From Parachlamydiales bacterium (GTDB lineage Bacteria > Chlamydiota > Chlamydiia > Chlamydiales > Rhabdochlamydiaceae), in contig PLXY01000004.1 in the NCBI GenBank assembly GCA_003153295.1, forward strand, positions 1 through 64,000: a stretch of 64,000 nt of DNA. The letters run 5' to 3'. The first letter of the stretch is position 1, and every line of letters begins with the position of its first letter. The position numbers were made by a program, and so were the translations under genes. The notes beneath the pieces were generated by a model that was given only the letters and a program-made list of their open reading frames with translations, made no database searches and was not told the DNA's origin. Shown piece by piece: positions 1 through 7,893 of the stretch.

Positions 1-228
1 GTGTGCAAAGCAAATGGCGGAAAAGCCATTCGAGCAGTTGTCACTCATGGAATCTTTATAGAATCGGCGTTCGAAGAAAGTGCGATTGAGAAAATGTTAG
101 TGACGAATACAGTTCCTCTTCCCAAGGGTATTTCCCCTAAGGTAAAAACTGTTTCTGTTGCGCCATTGTTTGCAAAGGCGATCGACGCGATTGCTGGAGC
201 AAAATCAATCTCTTCTTTTTTTGAGTAG
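1..228 (+). CDS. prs: Ribose-phosphate pyrophosphokinase, C-terminal fragment
   Basis: The window opens inside this gene; the GTG at base 1 is an internal codon, not the start. The 75 visible residues match the end of PRPP synthetase: an AVVTHGIF segment (usually ATHGLF), then a helix, a VTNTVP strand and a C-terminal VAPLFAKAI helix. The enzyme makes phosphoribosyl pyrophosphate from ribose 5-phosphate and ATP for nucleotide synthesis. Chlamydiaceae, as I recall, import nucleotides and lack prs, so its presence suggests an environmental chlamydia. The catalytic N-terminal part lies outside the window. Confidence 0.85.
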   Translation: MCKANGGKAIRAVVTHGIFIESAFEESAIEKMLVTNTVPLPKGISPKVKTVSVAPLFAKAIDAIAGAKSISSFFE

Positions 229-299
229 ATCTTAAAGGATCTATTTCATCCCTCAGACGTATTTGCCAAAAGAATTATTATTTATAACGGGAGTAATTT

Positions 300-866
300 A
301 TGAAATTGACTGCAACTGTGCGCGCTTCGACAAAAAAAAGCGACACGAAGCAGATCCGACGTGAAGGGAAAGTTCCTGCCATTCTTTACTCGGCTGGCAA
401 TGCCAATCAGCAATTGATTTTGGAAGCCGCGGAGTTTAATGCGATTTTAAGGCAGATGAAGCAGGGACATTTGGGAACGACAGTTTTTCAACTCCATTTG
501 GATGGAAAAAACAAACGGGTCATTATTAAAGACATTCAATATCAATTGACGACCTATTTAGTGTCGCACATTGACTTTGAAGAACTTTTTGAAGATGTGC
601 CGGTTAACGTGAAAGTGCCTATCAATTGCATCGGCGTTGCTGAATGCGCAGGGATAAAACTCGGGGGCTTTCTCCGACAGGTCATCCGCCATGTGAGAGT
701 CGAGTGTTTGCCTAAGCATATTCCATCTGAGTTTCAGGTGGATGTACGCGATTTAGGGATCAAACAATCGAAGAAGCTGTCAGATATTAAAATCCCTCAA
801 GGAGTGAAACCCCTTGCTAAAATGGATGAAGTCGTTGTTGTCGTCTCAAAACGAACAACGGCCTAA
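300..866 (+). CDS. rplY: 50S ribosomal protein L25 / general stress protein Ctc
   Basis: This 188-residue protein is a long-form (CTC) bacterial L25, which binds 5S rRNA in the large subunit. The N-terminal L25 domain (about 1-95) carries a KxxxxKQIRREGKVPAILYS-type segment and the C-terminal TL5/CTC beta domain (about 100-185) ends in VVVVVS. The ATG follows a GGGAG Shine-Dalgarno sequence. It is the first gene of the rplY-pth-rpsF-rpsR-rplI operon, the same order as CT799-CT803 in C. trachomatis. Its 3' end overlaps the start of pth, so the two are probably translationally coupled. Confidence 0.93.
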   Translation: MKLTATVRASTKKSDTKQIRREGKVPAILYSAGNANQQLILEAAEFNAILRQMKQGHLGTTVFQLHLDGKNKRVIIKDIQYQLTTYLVSHIDFEELFEDVPVNVKVPINCIGVAECAGIKLGGFLRQVIRHVRVECLPKHIPSEFQVDVRDLGIKQSKKLSDIKIPQGVKPLAKMDEVVVVVSKRTTA

Positions 867-1440
867 AGATTATTTGATTATTGGACTTGGAAACCCGGGA
901 TCTTCTTATGAGAAAACCAGACACAATGTCGGTTTCCGGGCAGTGCGCCAGTTTGCTAAGAGACATGGAATCTCGCTCCGTAGAGCAGGCCGTATCTCCG
1001 CAGAAATAGGCCACGGCACGATAGAAGGTACCTCGGTAGGACTCGTCCTTCCGCTGACTTATATGAATAGCAGCGGTCAGGCAGTAAGAGAATGCGTTAA
1101 AGCATTCAAAGTGCCTCTGAAGCAGTTAATGGTCGTTGTTGATGACGTCGCATTTCCTGTGGGAGCTGTCCGGCTTAAAGAAGGCGGAAGCAGCGGAGGT
1201 CATAATGGTTTAAAGAGTATTGAGGAGCATTTAGGCACCTCTGAATATCCTAGACTGCGTCTAGGAGTCGGAAGTCCTGAAGGCCAGAACCTAGCCGATT
1301 ATGTGCTAGGAAAATTTGAGAAAGCCGAAGAGGATCTGCTACCGCAGGTCTTCGATAAAGCTGCCGATGTTTTAGACTGCTGGATCCGGGAAGGAATTCA
1401 GCCGGCAATGACAAAGGCGAATACAAAAGGAGTTACTTGA
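826..1440 (+). CDS. pth: Peptidyl-tRNA hydrolase
   Basis: Releases tRNA from peptidyl-tRNAs that drop off the ribosome. The family signature is clear: a first strand YLIIGLGNPGSSY, then TRHNVGF holding the catalytic His, a TYMNSSG loop and VVDDVAFP with the conserved Asp, then GSSGGHNGLKS. The length of about 204 residues is normal. The ATG at 826 lies inside rplY (41 bp overlap). An in-frame TTG at 814 sits about 9 bases after an AGGAG sequence (around 800), so the true start could be either; everything before KDYLIIGLGN is dispensable for the fold. Confidence 0.93.
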   Translation: MKSLLSSQNEQRPKDYLIIGLGNPGSSYEKTRHNVGFRAVRQFAKRHGISLRRAGRISAEIGHGTIEGTSVGLVLPLTYMNSSGQAVRECVKAFKVPLKQLMVVVDDVAFPVGAVRLKEGGSSGGHNGLKSIEEHLGTSEYPRLRLGVGSPEGQNLADYVLGKFEKAEEDLLPQVFDKAADVLDCWIREGIQPAMTKANTKGVT

Positions 1441-1441
1441 A

Positions 1442-1780
1442 ATGACTAAAAAACGAAATCATCTCTACGAAGGGATGTATATCTTCAATACCGGTTTGAC
1501 AGACGATGCAAGACAAAAGCTCTTGGACAAAGTCACCAACAGCATCGCTGACAAAGGTGGAGAAGTTGTTAAAATTTTTGATCAAGGCCGCAAAAAGCTC
1601 GCCTATCCGATCAATAAAAAACGTGAAGGACACTATTTTGTCCTCTATTTTTCTGTTCCAACAGAAAATATGGATAAACTTTGGAGGGAATACCGTTTGA
1701 ACGAAGACATTCTTCGGTTCATGACCTTGCATGTCGAGCAAGCTCCCGACAAAATCGAATTTCAACCCCTACCCGAGTAA
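1442..1780 (+). CDS. rpsF: 30S ribosomal protein S6
   Basis: A 112-residue S6 protein. It shows the YEGMYIF N-terminal strand, a central [19 protein letters not shown] segment and a DILRFMTL strand, all typical of the family that pairs with S18 on the small subunit. The start follows pth by one base, with a strong AAAAGGAG site overlapping the end of pth. It sits second in the ribosomal trio rpsF-rpsR-rplI. Confidence 0.97.
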   Translation: MTKKRNHLYEGMYIFNTGLTDDARQKLLDKVTNSIADKGGEVVKIFDQGRKKLAYPINKKREGHYFVLYFSVPTENMDKLWREYRLNEDILRFMTLHVEQAPDKIEFQPLPE

Positions 1781-1788
1781 GAGGAGTT

Positions 1789-2025
1789 ATGGAAGCACCT
1801 TTTGGTTTTGGTCCTAAAAAGAAAAGAAATTGCCCTTTTACGGCTGCAGGCGTCAAGCATATCGATTATAAAGATTTGGACACCCTGTACCGGTTTATCA
1901 CTGAGCGTGGAAAAATTCTTCCTCGCCGTATTACCGGCGTTTCTGCAACTAATCAGCGCAAATTGGTCAATGCGATCAAGCGTGCGCGTTACATGGCTCT
2001 TGTGCCGTTTGTATCAGAGATTTAA
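1789..2025 (+). CDS. rpsR: 30S ribosomal protein S18
   Basis: A 78-residue S18, the S6 partner on the 30S platform. It contains the family core: a KKRNCPF segment, [13 protein letters not shown], the [10 protein letters not shown] loop and the [11 protein letters not shown] end. The reading frame stays open upstream into rpsF, but the ATG at 1789 is preceded by GAGGAG just after the rpsF stop and gives a normal S18 length, so the longer version is rejected. A conserved Cys remains in the N-terminal part. Confidence 0.97.
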   Translation: MEAPFGFGPKKKRNCPFTAAGVKHIDYKDLDTLYRFITERGKILPRRITGVSATNQRKLVNAIKRARYMALVPFVSEI

Positions 2026-2039
2026 GAAGGAGAAGACTC

Positions 2040-2510
2040 ATGAAACAACAATATTTATTAATTGACGATGTCGAAGATGTCGGCCGCAGCGGTGAATTGA
2101 TCTCCGTCAAGTCAGGCTTCGCACGAAATTTCCTTCTTCCCCAGCAAAAAGCTGTTCCGGCTTCGCCGCATACCCTCCGTATGCAAGCTAAGCTCGTCGA
2201 AGAGCGTTCCCAGAAAGCCGCAGTGGATCGCAAAGAAGCGGAAGAACAAGGCGCGAAGCTCGAAGGCCTCATTCTCCAGATCACTGTGAAAGTCGATCCC
2301 GAAGGACATATGTACGGTTCTGTCGGTACTTCTGACATCATTGAGCTCTTTGCTAAAGAAGGCATTAAAGTCGACAAGCGCAACATCGGCATGAATAAGC
2401 CGATCAAAGCGACAGGCGTCCATCAAATGACCCTGAAGCTGAAAGAAGGCGTGACTTGCGGCTATTCTCTCCAGATCATCGGAGAACAAGCCCAGCAACA
2501 TCGAGAATAA
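2040..2510 (+). CDS. rplI: 50S ribosomal protein L9
   Basis: A 156-residue L9. The N-terminal domain has the DVEDVGRSGELISVKSGFARNFLLP signature type (about 9-33), then a long charged connecting helix (about 40-80) and a C-terminal domain with the GxMYGSVGTSDI segment. The ATG follows AAGAAGGAG. It is the last gene of the operon; the intrinsic terminator a few bases downstream ends the transcript. Confidence 0.96.
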   Translation: MKQQYLLIDDVEDVGRSGELISVKSGFARNFLLPQQKAVPASPHTLRMQAKLVEERSQKAAVDRKEAEEQGAKLEGLILQITVKVDPEGHMYGSVGTSDIIELFAKEGIKVDKRNIGMNKPIKATGVHQMTLKLKEGVTCGYSLQIIGEQAQQHRE

Positions 2511-2516
2511 AAATTT

Positions 2517-2550
2517 CAGCAGTCTTGACGATGTCAGACTGCTGCTTTTT
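2517..2550 (+). terminator. Intrinsic terminator after rplI
   Basis: CAGCAGTCT at 2517-2525 pairs with AGACTGCTG at 2536-2544, an inner GAC/GTC extends the stem around a GAT loop, and a run of five T follows at 2546-2550. This is a textbook rho-independent terminator placed just after the rplI stop codon. Confidence 0.9.
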
Positions 2551-2576
2551 AATTTATGATTTTTGAGTCACATTGA

Positions 2577-3920
2577 TTATATCCAATCAAATGCGGGTTG
2601 AGAAATTCCCGTATATTTGTGAACGAGCTCTGAAATTGCAGATAAGCCGTTTGATCCATTCGTAAATGCAATCACCGCTTTACGCTGATTTTTATACCCT
2701 ATTACAAAACTTTTAAATCCGTGATTGTCTCCCCAATGCCAAAATGAATTGGCAAGAGCAGTTTTTTGAAGTCCCCAGCCTAATCCCCATGAAATAGAAC
2801 TTGATAGACAATCAGAAGACTTGTCAACGGAATTAATCCCTTTCTCAGGAACCCTGGTTTGAGGTCGTAGCATTTCATCGAATGTTTCTGATTTCAACCC
2901 AACCCCTTTCATAAAAGCTATCACAAATTTTGCATAGTCCGATACGGTAGTGTGCAGAGTAAATGCAGCATTGGGCGGTATCCCTATATAGCTTTCAAAA
3001 GGCAATCCCTCAGAACTATGACCTGAAGCTTTTTTATCAGTATTTACCCAAATAAAAGTACTATGATTCATCTCAAGAGGAATGAAAACCGTTTTCTTTA
3101 TATACTCTTCTAAAGATGATCCTGATAAATGTTCAATAACCTTTTGCAAATATACAAAGCCTTCTCCTGAATAACTGAACCTTTCTCCCGGTTGAAAATA
3201 AATCTCTAAAGCCTCATTTTTGGGTCTCCAATTGGGAAGGCCCGTCGTATGAGCTAAAACCATTCTTGCTGTAATAAAATTGAGTTTTTTATCTTCCTGG
3301 AGGTCATTATAAGAAAGATATTCCACTAGAGGTTTGTCTAAATCTAACTGACCCTCTTCTACCAATTTTAGAACGCCATATGTAAAGAGAGGTTTGCTAA
3401 GAGAAGCGGCTTCATATACTGTATCACTATCGATAAGCTCATGAGTTTTGGAATCTTTTACCCCTAAATCTAAGTGCAAAGCTATTTCACCATTTTCAAT
3501 AATTACAAGGGAGAGTCCGGGCACTTTTTTTTCTCTCATCAAGTTTAAAATTTCGTTTTGCATTTCAGGTTTTGGCTTGTTCTTCAGGGTCTGGTTGATT
3601 TCATAAAAGTGCGCTAATTTTGCTATGTTTAAAACATCTTCTATCTGAGATATTTTCATTTCCGACTCGGAGGCATAGGCCTGCACAAAATCCATAAAGA
3701 GAGCAGGAGAAAACTCAGAAGGGATTTTTGCCAAGGTATACTGAGTATTAACAGTTTTGTCGCAAAAAAAAGTTTCGAAATATCGACTTATTTCTCTCAG
3801 CTTTACAAGACTGATTTCAGCAATTTCTTCTTTATAATTGAAATAAACATATCCTGTTTTTTTGAGGATAAAGGTGATATTTTGTTGAGGGGATACTTTA
3901 TTCAGTATTTTAGCTGTCAC
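2577..3920 (-). CDS. BTB-like domain fused to a serine beta-lactamase/esterase-family hydrolase
   Basis: A 447-residue protein with two parts. Residues about 15-113 look like a BTB/POZ domain: a LREISRYFETFF segment equivalent to the 'SpYFralF' helix, then FSPALFMDFVQAY and a DVLNIAKLAHFYEI helix. BTB domains are eukaryotic protein-interaction modules, often adaptors for cullin-3 ubiquitin ligases. Residues about 118-440 are a class C beta-lactamase-like (MEROPS S12) domain with S173-x-x-K176, Y250-S-G in place of Y-x-N, and H395-W-G397 for the K/H-T-G box. There is no signal peptide, so it is not a periplasmic resistance enzyme; a cytosolic or host-exported hydrolase (LACTB-like) is more plausible. 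The BTB call is by pattern only. Confidence 0.75.
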   Translation of the reverse strand: MTAKILNKVSPQQNITFILKKTGYVYFNYKEEIAEISLVKLREISRYFETFFCDKTVNTQYTLAKIPSEFSPALFMDFVQAYASESEMKISQIEDVLNIAKLAHFYEINQTLKNKPKPEMQNEILNLMREKKVPGLSLVIIENGEIALHLDLGVKDSKTHELIDSDTVYEAASLSKPLFTYGVLKLVEEGQLDLDKPLVEYLSYNDLQEDKKLNFITARMVLAHTTGLPNWRPKNEALEIYFQPGERFSYSGEGFVYLQKVIEHLSGSSLEEYIKKTVFIPLEMNHSTFIWVNTDKKASGHSSEGLPFESYIGIPPNAAFTLHTTVSDYAKFVIAFMKGVGLKSETFDEMLRPQTRVPEKGINSVDKSSDCLSSSISWGLGWGLQKTALANSFWHWGDNHGFKSFVIGYKNQRKAVIAFTNGSNGLSAISELVHKYTGISQPAFDWI

Positions 3921-4143
3921 TTGTGACTCTGTTATAGTATCAAAGAAAAAGAAATTAACGATTAAGAATTCTTAATTCAAGATAAAAAATTAGGTACAAA
4001 TGAATATATGTAAATTCTTTGGAAGAGCCTAAACAGTGTAGGTCGAATGGCAGAATCAAATTAATGGGTCGTTTTTACAATTGACTTATAATTAAAGGGT
4101 TGTAAAAATAGAAGTTTCCAAAAAAAGAAAAGATGCATAAACG

Positions 4144-4770
4144 ATGGCTGTTACCTTAAAAACCGATCTTCCAACCCTGCCAGGGCAGTTTACTCAAAAT
4201 ATCCCTTGCAAAGTTTCCAGGGACTCTGAGAAGCTAGGAAGTGTACATCTTCCAAGACCCGATCAACTAGCCCATTCGAGTTGTACTTTACCTCAAGAAT
4301 CTAATGCCGATTTTAGGGAGGGTTGCGAGAATTATAATTCTCATAAATATACTTTGGCGTTTCCTTGTTTTGAAAAAGTACCCCTCTCGGATTTAGATTA
4401 TTGGGATGCGCAGTTTTGGCTTGCACGGTCTTATTATAAGGTGAATAATTATAAACGCGCTAAAGATTTATTCTTTATAATTCCACAAAATCATGATTTT
4501 TATATTGAATCTCAATATTTATTAGGATGTTGTTATTTTGCTTTGGGAAGTTATTTATCGGCTATACAATGTTTAACAAAAATCACCTCAACTTCCGATT
4601 CTCCTGCGGGCCATTTGTTAGGGCAATGTTATTTTTGGCAAGGCGATAGCTCTTTAAAAAAAGGCTTAACTGCGGTTGCCCTTCACTTTTTTAGAGAAGT
4701 CCCACAGGGCCATCTTAATTATATGCGGGCTCAATTCAATATCCGAAACATAGAAAATCAGAAGATATAG
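4144..4770 (+). CDS. TPR-like repeat protein
   Basis: A 208-residue protein with a disordered N-terminus (1-50) and about four helical repeats of roughly 34-36 residues between 55 and 200. They show the TPR pattern: FWLARSYYKVNNYKRAKDLF, then LLGCCYFALGSYLSAIQCL, then LLGQCYFWQGD. TPRs mediate protein-protein contacts; no enzymatic motif is seen. There is no signal peptide or membrane segment. It is Cys- and aromatic-rich, lies between a BTB-fusion gene and hldD, and could be a secreted effector, but nothing in the sequence proves that. Specific function unknown. Confidence 0.7.
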   Translation: MAVTLKTDLPTLPGQFTQNIPCKVSRDSEKLGSVHLPRPDQLAHSSCTLPQESNADFREGCENYNSHKYTLAFPCFEKVPLSDLDYWDAQFWLARSYYKVNNYKRAKDLFFIIPQNHDFYIESQYLLGCCYFALGSYLSAIQCLTKITSTSDSPAGHLLGQCYFWQGDSSLKKGLTAVALHFFREVPQGHLNYMRAQFNIRNIENQKI

Positions 4771-4807
4771 CAAGAAACCGGCTAGCTCTGGTATCTTATA
4801 CAGCTTT

Positions 4808-5785
4808 ATGACTGAAAAACTCATTATCGTAACGGGAGCTGCGGGCCTGATTGGTTCTGGAGTTGTCCGGCATCTGAATGATCTAGGCCATACTCAGAAT
4901 TTGATTCTGGTCGACCAGCTTGACCATCCTGACAAAATTAAAAATCTTCAAGAAAAAAAATACCATTCACTGATCCCGATCAGCTCTTTATTTAACTGGC
5001 TGCAAAGTCGTGAATCCGAAATTAGTGCTTTTATCCATCTGGGTGCTTGTTCCGATACGTTGGAGCAAAACGAAGATTATCTTTTAGACAATAACACTCG
5101 TTACACGCAAAGGCTGGCCGAATATGCCTTGAAACATGGACATCGGTTTATTTACGCCTCTTCTGCAGCCACCTATGGAGATGGATCGAAAGGATTCTCT
5201 GATCATCATGCGATTTTAGAAACCTTGCGGCCTCTGAATCTATACGGCAAATCCAAACATCTGTTTGACATCTGGGCCCAAAAGGAAGGTGTCTTAGACC
5301 AGATTGTTGGACTCAAGTATTTCAATGTCTTTGGTCCCAATGAAAATCACAAAGGTCGGATGGCCTCGATGGTTTTCAAAATGATCCCCGTCATCCAGCA
5401 AGAAGGTGTGATCCGGCTTTTTAAATCGTCGGAACCTGAAAAATTTTGTGATGGGGGCCAGTGTCGAGATTTCATCTATGTCAAAGACGCCGTCAAGATG
5501 ACATGTGATTTTTTAACAGATCAGCGGGGCGGGATTTATAACATCGGAAGGGGAGCCCCGACCACATGGAATCAACTGGCTGAGGCGGTTTTTAAAGCGT
5601 TAAATAAACCTCTGAATATTGAATATATCGATATGCCTGCTGACCTTGCCCGTCAATACCAAAACTACACCTGCGCCGATATGAATAAATACAGACAAGA
5701 CAAAGAACTTTCTTTTGGATATGATACAAATAACGCAGTGAAAGACTATATTCAAAACCACATTCTATTAGATCAAAGATGGTAA
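4808..5785 (+). CDS. hldD: ADP-glyceromanno-heptose 6-epimerase
   Basis: A 325-residue short-chain dehydrogenase/epimerase. It has the NAD(P)-binding TGAAGLIGSG loop near the N-terminus, LGACSDT, a YASSAATYG strand, and the catalytic YGKSK (Tyr-x-x-x-Lys). These are diagnostic for HldD, which converts ADP-D-glycero- to ADP-L-glycero-manno-heptose for the LPS inner core. Its 3' end overlaps hldE by 7 bp, so the two form one unit. Chlamydiaceae have heptose-less LPS, so this gene is a marker of environmental chlamydiae. No clear Shine-Dalgarno sequence precedes the ATG. Confidence 0.9.
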   Translation: MTEKLIIVTGAAGLIGSGVVRHLNDLGHTQNLILVDQLDHPDKIKNLQEKKYHSLIPISSLFNWLQSRESEISAFIHLGACSDTLEQNEDYLLDNNTRYTQRLAEYALKHGHRFIYASSAATYGDGSKGFSDHHAILETLRPLNLYGKSKHLFDIWAQKEGVLDQIVGLKYFNVFGPNENHKGRMASMVFKMIPVIQQEGVIRLFKSSEPEKFCDGGQCRDFIYVKDAVKMTCDFLTDQRGGIYNIGRGAPTTWNQLAEAVFKALNKPLNIEYIDMPADLARQYQNYTCADMNKYRQDKELSFGYDTNNAVKDYIQNHILLDQRW

Positions 5786-7110
5786 AAAAACTCAGCGGCA
5801 TTTTCAGCCGTTTAAGCCCCGTCCGCGTCCTCGTCATCGGGGACTATATGTACGATACTTACACTACGGGGAAGGTTCGCCGTATTTCTCCTGAAGCTCC
5901 CGTCTCTATCTTACATGTGCTCAAGGAAGAAAGCCTTCCAGGCGGAGCCGGCAACGTAGTTTTAAACCTGATTTCTCTGGGTGCTAGTGTCGTTGCAGTG
6001 GGACGTGTAGGACATGATGTTGCAGGCAAAAATATCGTCCATGCTCTTGCAAGTGAAGGGGTCAATACCGACGGCATTGTTTTTCAAAATCAGTTCCAGA
6101 CTCCCGTCAAAAATCGGCTTATTGCCGATGCGCAGCAAGTCTTGCGTGTCGATTTTGAAAACATCACGCCTATCCCGGAACAAATTGAGCAAGAAGTCAT
6201 CGACCGTTTACCAACCCTTCTACAAGACGTCGATATTATTGCGATCTCTGACTACGGCAAAGGATTTTTATCCCGCTCTCTTCTGATGGGAGTCATTGAA
6301 ATGGCCAAGGCCAAGAATATCCCTATCATTGTCGATCCTAAAGGAGATGATTTTACAAAATATCAAGGCGCGACGGTTTTAAAACCGAATCTTCAAGAAG
6401 CTTATGACGCTGCAAAACTCACCCGTGAAGCCTCTTTAGAGCAAGTCGCTGAAGTCCTCTTCAAAAAAGTCACTGTTGATATGCTCATGATCACTCGTTC
6501 AGAAGCAGGGATTTCTCTCTTTTCACGAGATGGTAAACGACAAGACTTCCCTGTCCGCTCTAAAGAAGTGAAAGACGTAACAGGCGCTGGCGACACCGTG
6601 CTGGCCATGGTCAGTGTTGCTCTTGGGAACCAGCTCGATATTAAATATGGCGCTCAGCTTGCCAATATCGCTGCCGGCATTGCCATTGAAAGACTCGGTT
6701 GCGCACGGATTAACCTTTCAGATCTTGCTGTTCGTCTTCTGGAATACGATGTCGATAATAAAGTGTTTGATGAAGAGCACCTTTTTGCGCTTCAAGAAGC
6801 CCTTAAGAACAAACGGTATTGTGTATTGGGTCTCTATAGCTCTGAGGGCATGACAACCGCCCTTTTCCGCAGCATCCGGAAGCTTTCGACCCGGGAACGG
6901 AATACGAAGTTAATTGTCTATATCCGGGATGAGAATCCCGATGAAGAGTTTGTCTCTTTGCTCTCTTCGTTAGCTGAAGTCGACTTCGTCGTCCTTAAAT
7001 GTGAAAGCCTTAAAAATCTCTGCGAGATCATTCATCCTCACGAAGTCTTCCTCATGGAAAATCACCTGCTGGTGACCTTAGATCATTTCAAAGCTTTACT
7101 AAGTTCTTAG
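5779..7110 (+). CDS. hldE: HldE-type heptokinase with a degenerate C-terminal transferase domain
   Basis: Residues 1-320 are a PfkB/ribokinase-type heptose-7-phosphate kinase: an LPGGAGNVVLNL segment (about 53-64), SDYGKG, KPN, and the catalytic DVTGAGDT at 266-273. In standard HldE the C-terminal part is a nucleotidyltransferase starting with a GCFDILHAGH motif. Here residues 345-443 keep the alternating strand/helix pattern, but that position reads LYSSEGMTTALF and no HxGH is present. The adenylyltransferase is therefore probably inactive or has another role, and ADP-transfer must come from elsewhere. It overlaps hldD by 7 bp. Confidence 0.85.
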   Translation: MVKKLSGIFSRLSPVRVLVIGDYMYDTYTTGKVRRISPEAPVSILHVLKEESLPGGAGNVVLNLISLGASVVAVGRVGHDVAGKNIVHALASEGVNTDGIVFQNQFQTPVKNRLIADAQQVLRVDFENITPIPEQIEQEVIDRLPTLLQDVDIIAISDYGKGFLSRSLLMGVIEMAKAKNIPIIVDPKGDDFTKYQGATVLKPNLQEAYDAAKLTREASLEQVAEVLFKKVTVDMLMITRSEAGISLFSRDGKRQDFPVRSKEVKDVTGAGDTVLAMVSVALGNQLDIKYGAQLANIAAGIAIERLGCARINLSDLAVRLLEYDVDNKVFDEEHLFALQEALKNKRYCVLGLYSSEGMTTALFRSIRKLSTRERNTKLIVYIRDENPDEEFVSLLSSLAEVDFVVLKCESLKNLCEIIHPHEVFLMENHLLVTLDHFKALLSS

Positions 7111-7865
7111 TTTTTCAGATTTCTCAGTAATTCCCGGTACGTTCCATCCATATATTTGGGGAAATTTGTCGGTTTCCAATGAACCTGAGGCGCAAAGGTT
7201 TTTCCGACATACTCTAAAGCAGCGCTGCCCCAAGGAGAATCTGTGAAAGTGCAAGCTGCTGCCAACTCCACCAAAAATGGATCGGCTCTTTCGTAGATCT
7301 GCGCTTCAAAATATCCTGCATTGACGGTCATCAGTTTCTGATCCCAAACTCCTCGCAGTCCCAGTCCTTCGAGCAATTCGGTAAAAGCCAGAAAGTCCAT
7401 GCTGGAATTCGTATTTGAGATGATAGAGACAGTATGATGATGGATATTCATCTTGGGAAGACTTCTGTCCCATTTTTTCAAAAGATCAAAAGCTGTAACG
7501 ACGCCATTTGCGTTATGTAAGCGAGCGGAAATCGCCAAATGCATCCAGAGAGATTTGACAAAAGCTTCTTTGTTTTCTAAAGAAGGATAAGAGATCATTG
7601 ATACAATAGCATCTAGATCTTCAAGAGCTTTGTAAGGAGATTGCAAGGCTAAATGGAGAAAAGCTCTTTCTTGGAGAAGAATGATTTTTGTCGCTTGATC
7701 GGAAAAATGATGGAGCCCATGGTGAATCTTTTCCATGGCATAGTCCAAACTCCTTGTTTGGATCGCTTGATAAATTTCTTGGAGATCTTCTCGATGATCA
7801 ATGGGGTTGATAGAAGCATTTAGAGCGCAAAAGGAAAAAAGAAATAGTGGTAATAATGATCGCAT
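7107..7865 (-). CDS. Exported protein of unknown function
   Basis: A 252-residue protein with a convincing signal peptide (basic start, hydrophobic LLPLFLFSFCALNA core, cleavage probably near residue 17-18). The mature part is mostly alpha-helical with pairs of helices resembling degenerate TPRs (about 25-135). No catalytic motif is recognised. The ATG has a strong AAAGGAGG site. The gene converges on hldE and overlaps its last 4 bases. Likely periplasmic; function unknown. Confidence 0.7.
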   Translation of the reverse strand: MRSLLPLFLFSFCALNASINPIDHREDLQEIYQAIQTRSLDYAMEKIHHGLHHFSDQATKIILLQERAFLHLALQSPYKALEDLDAIVSMISYPSLENKEAFVKSLWMHLAISARLHNANGVVTAFDLLKKWDRSLPKMNIHHHTVSIISNTNSSMDFLAFTELLEGLGLRGVWDQKLMTVNAGYFEAQIYERADPFLVELAAACTFTDSPWGSAALEYVGKTFAPQVHWKPTNFPKYMDGTYRELLRNLKN

Positions 7866-7893
7866 GAGAAGCCTCCTTTAAAAAGTTATTAGA

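Noticed and set aside
1681-1788. Upstream part of the open frame leading into S18
   Set aside because: It lies inside rpsF; S18 has a normal length and a good GAGGAG site with the ATG at 1789.
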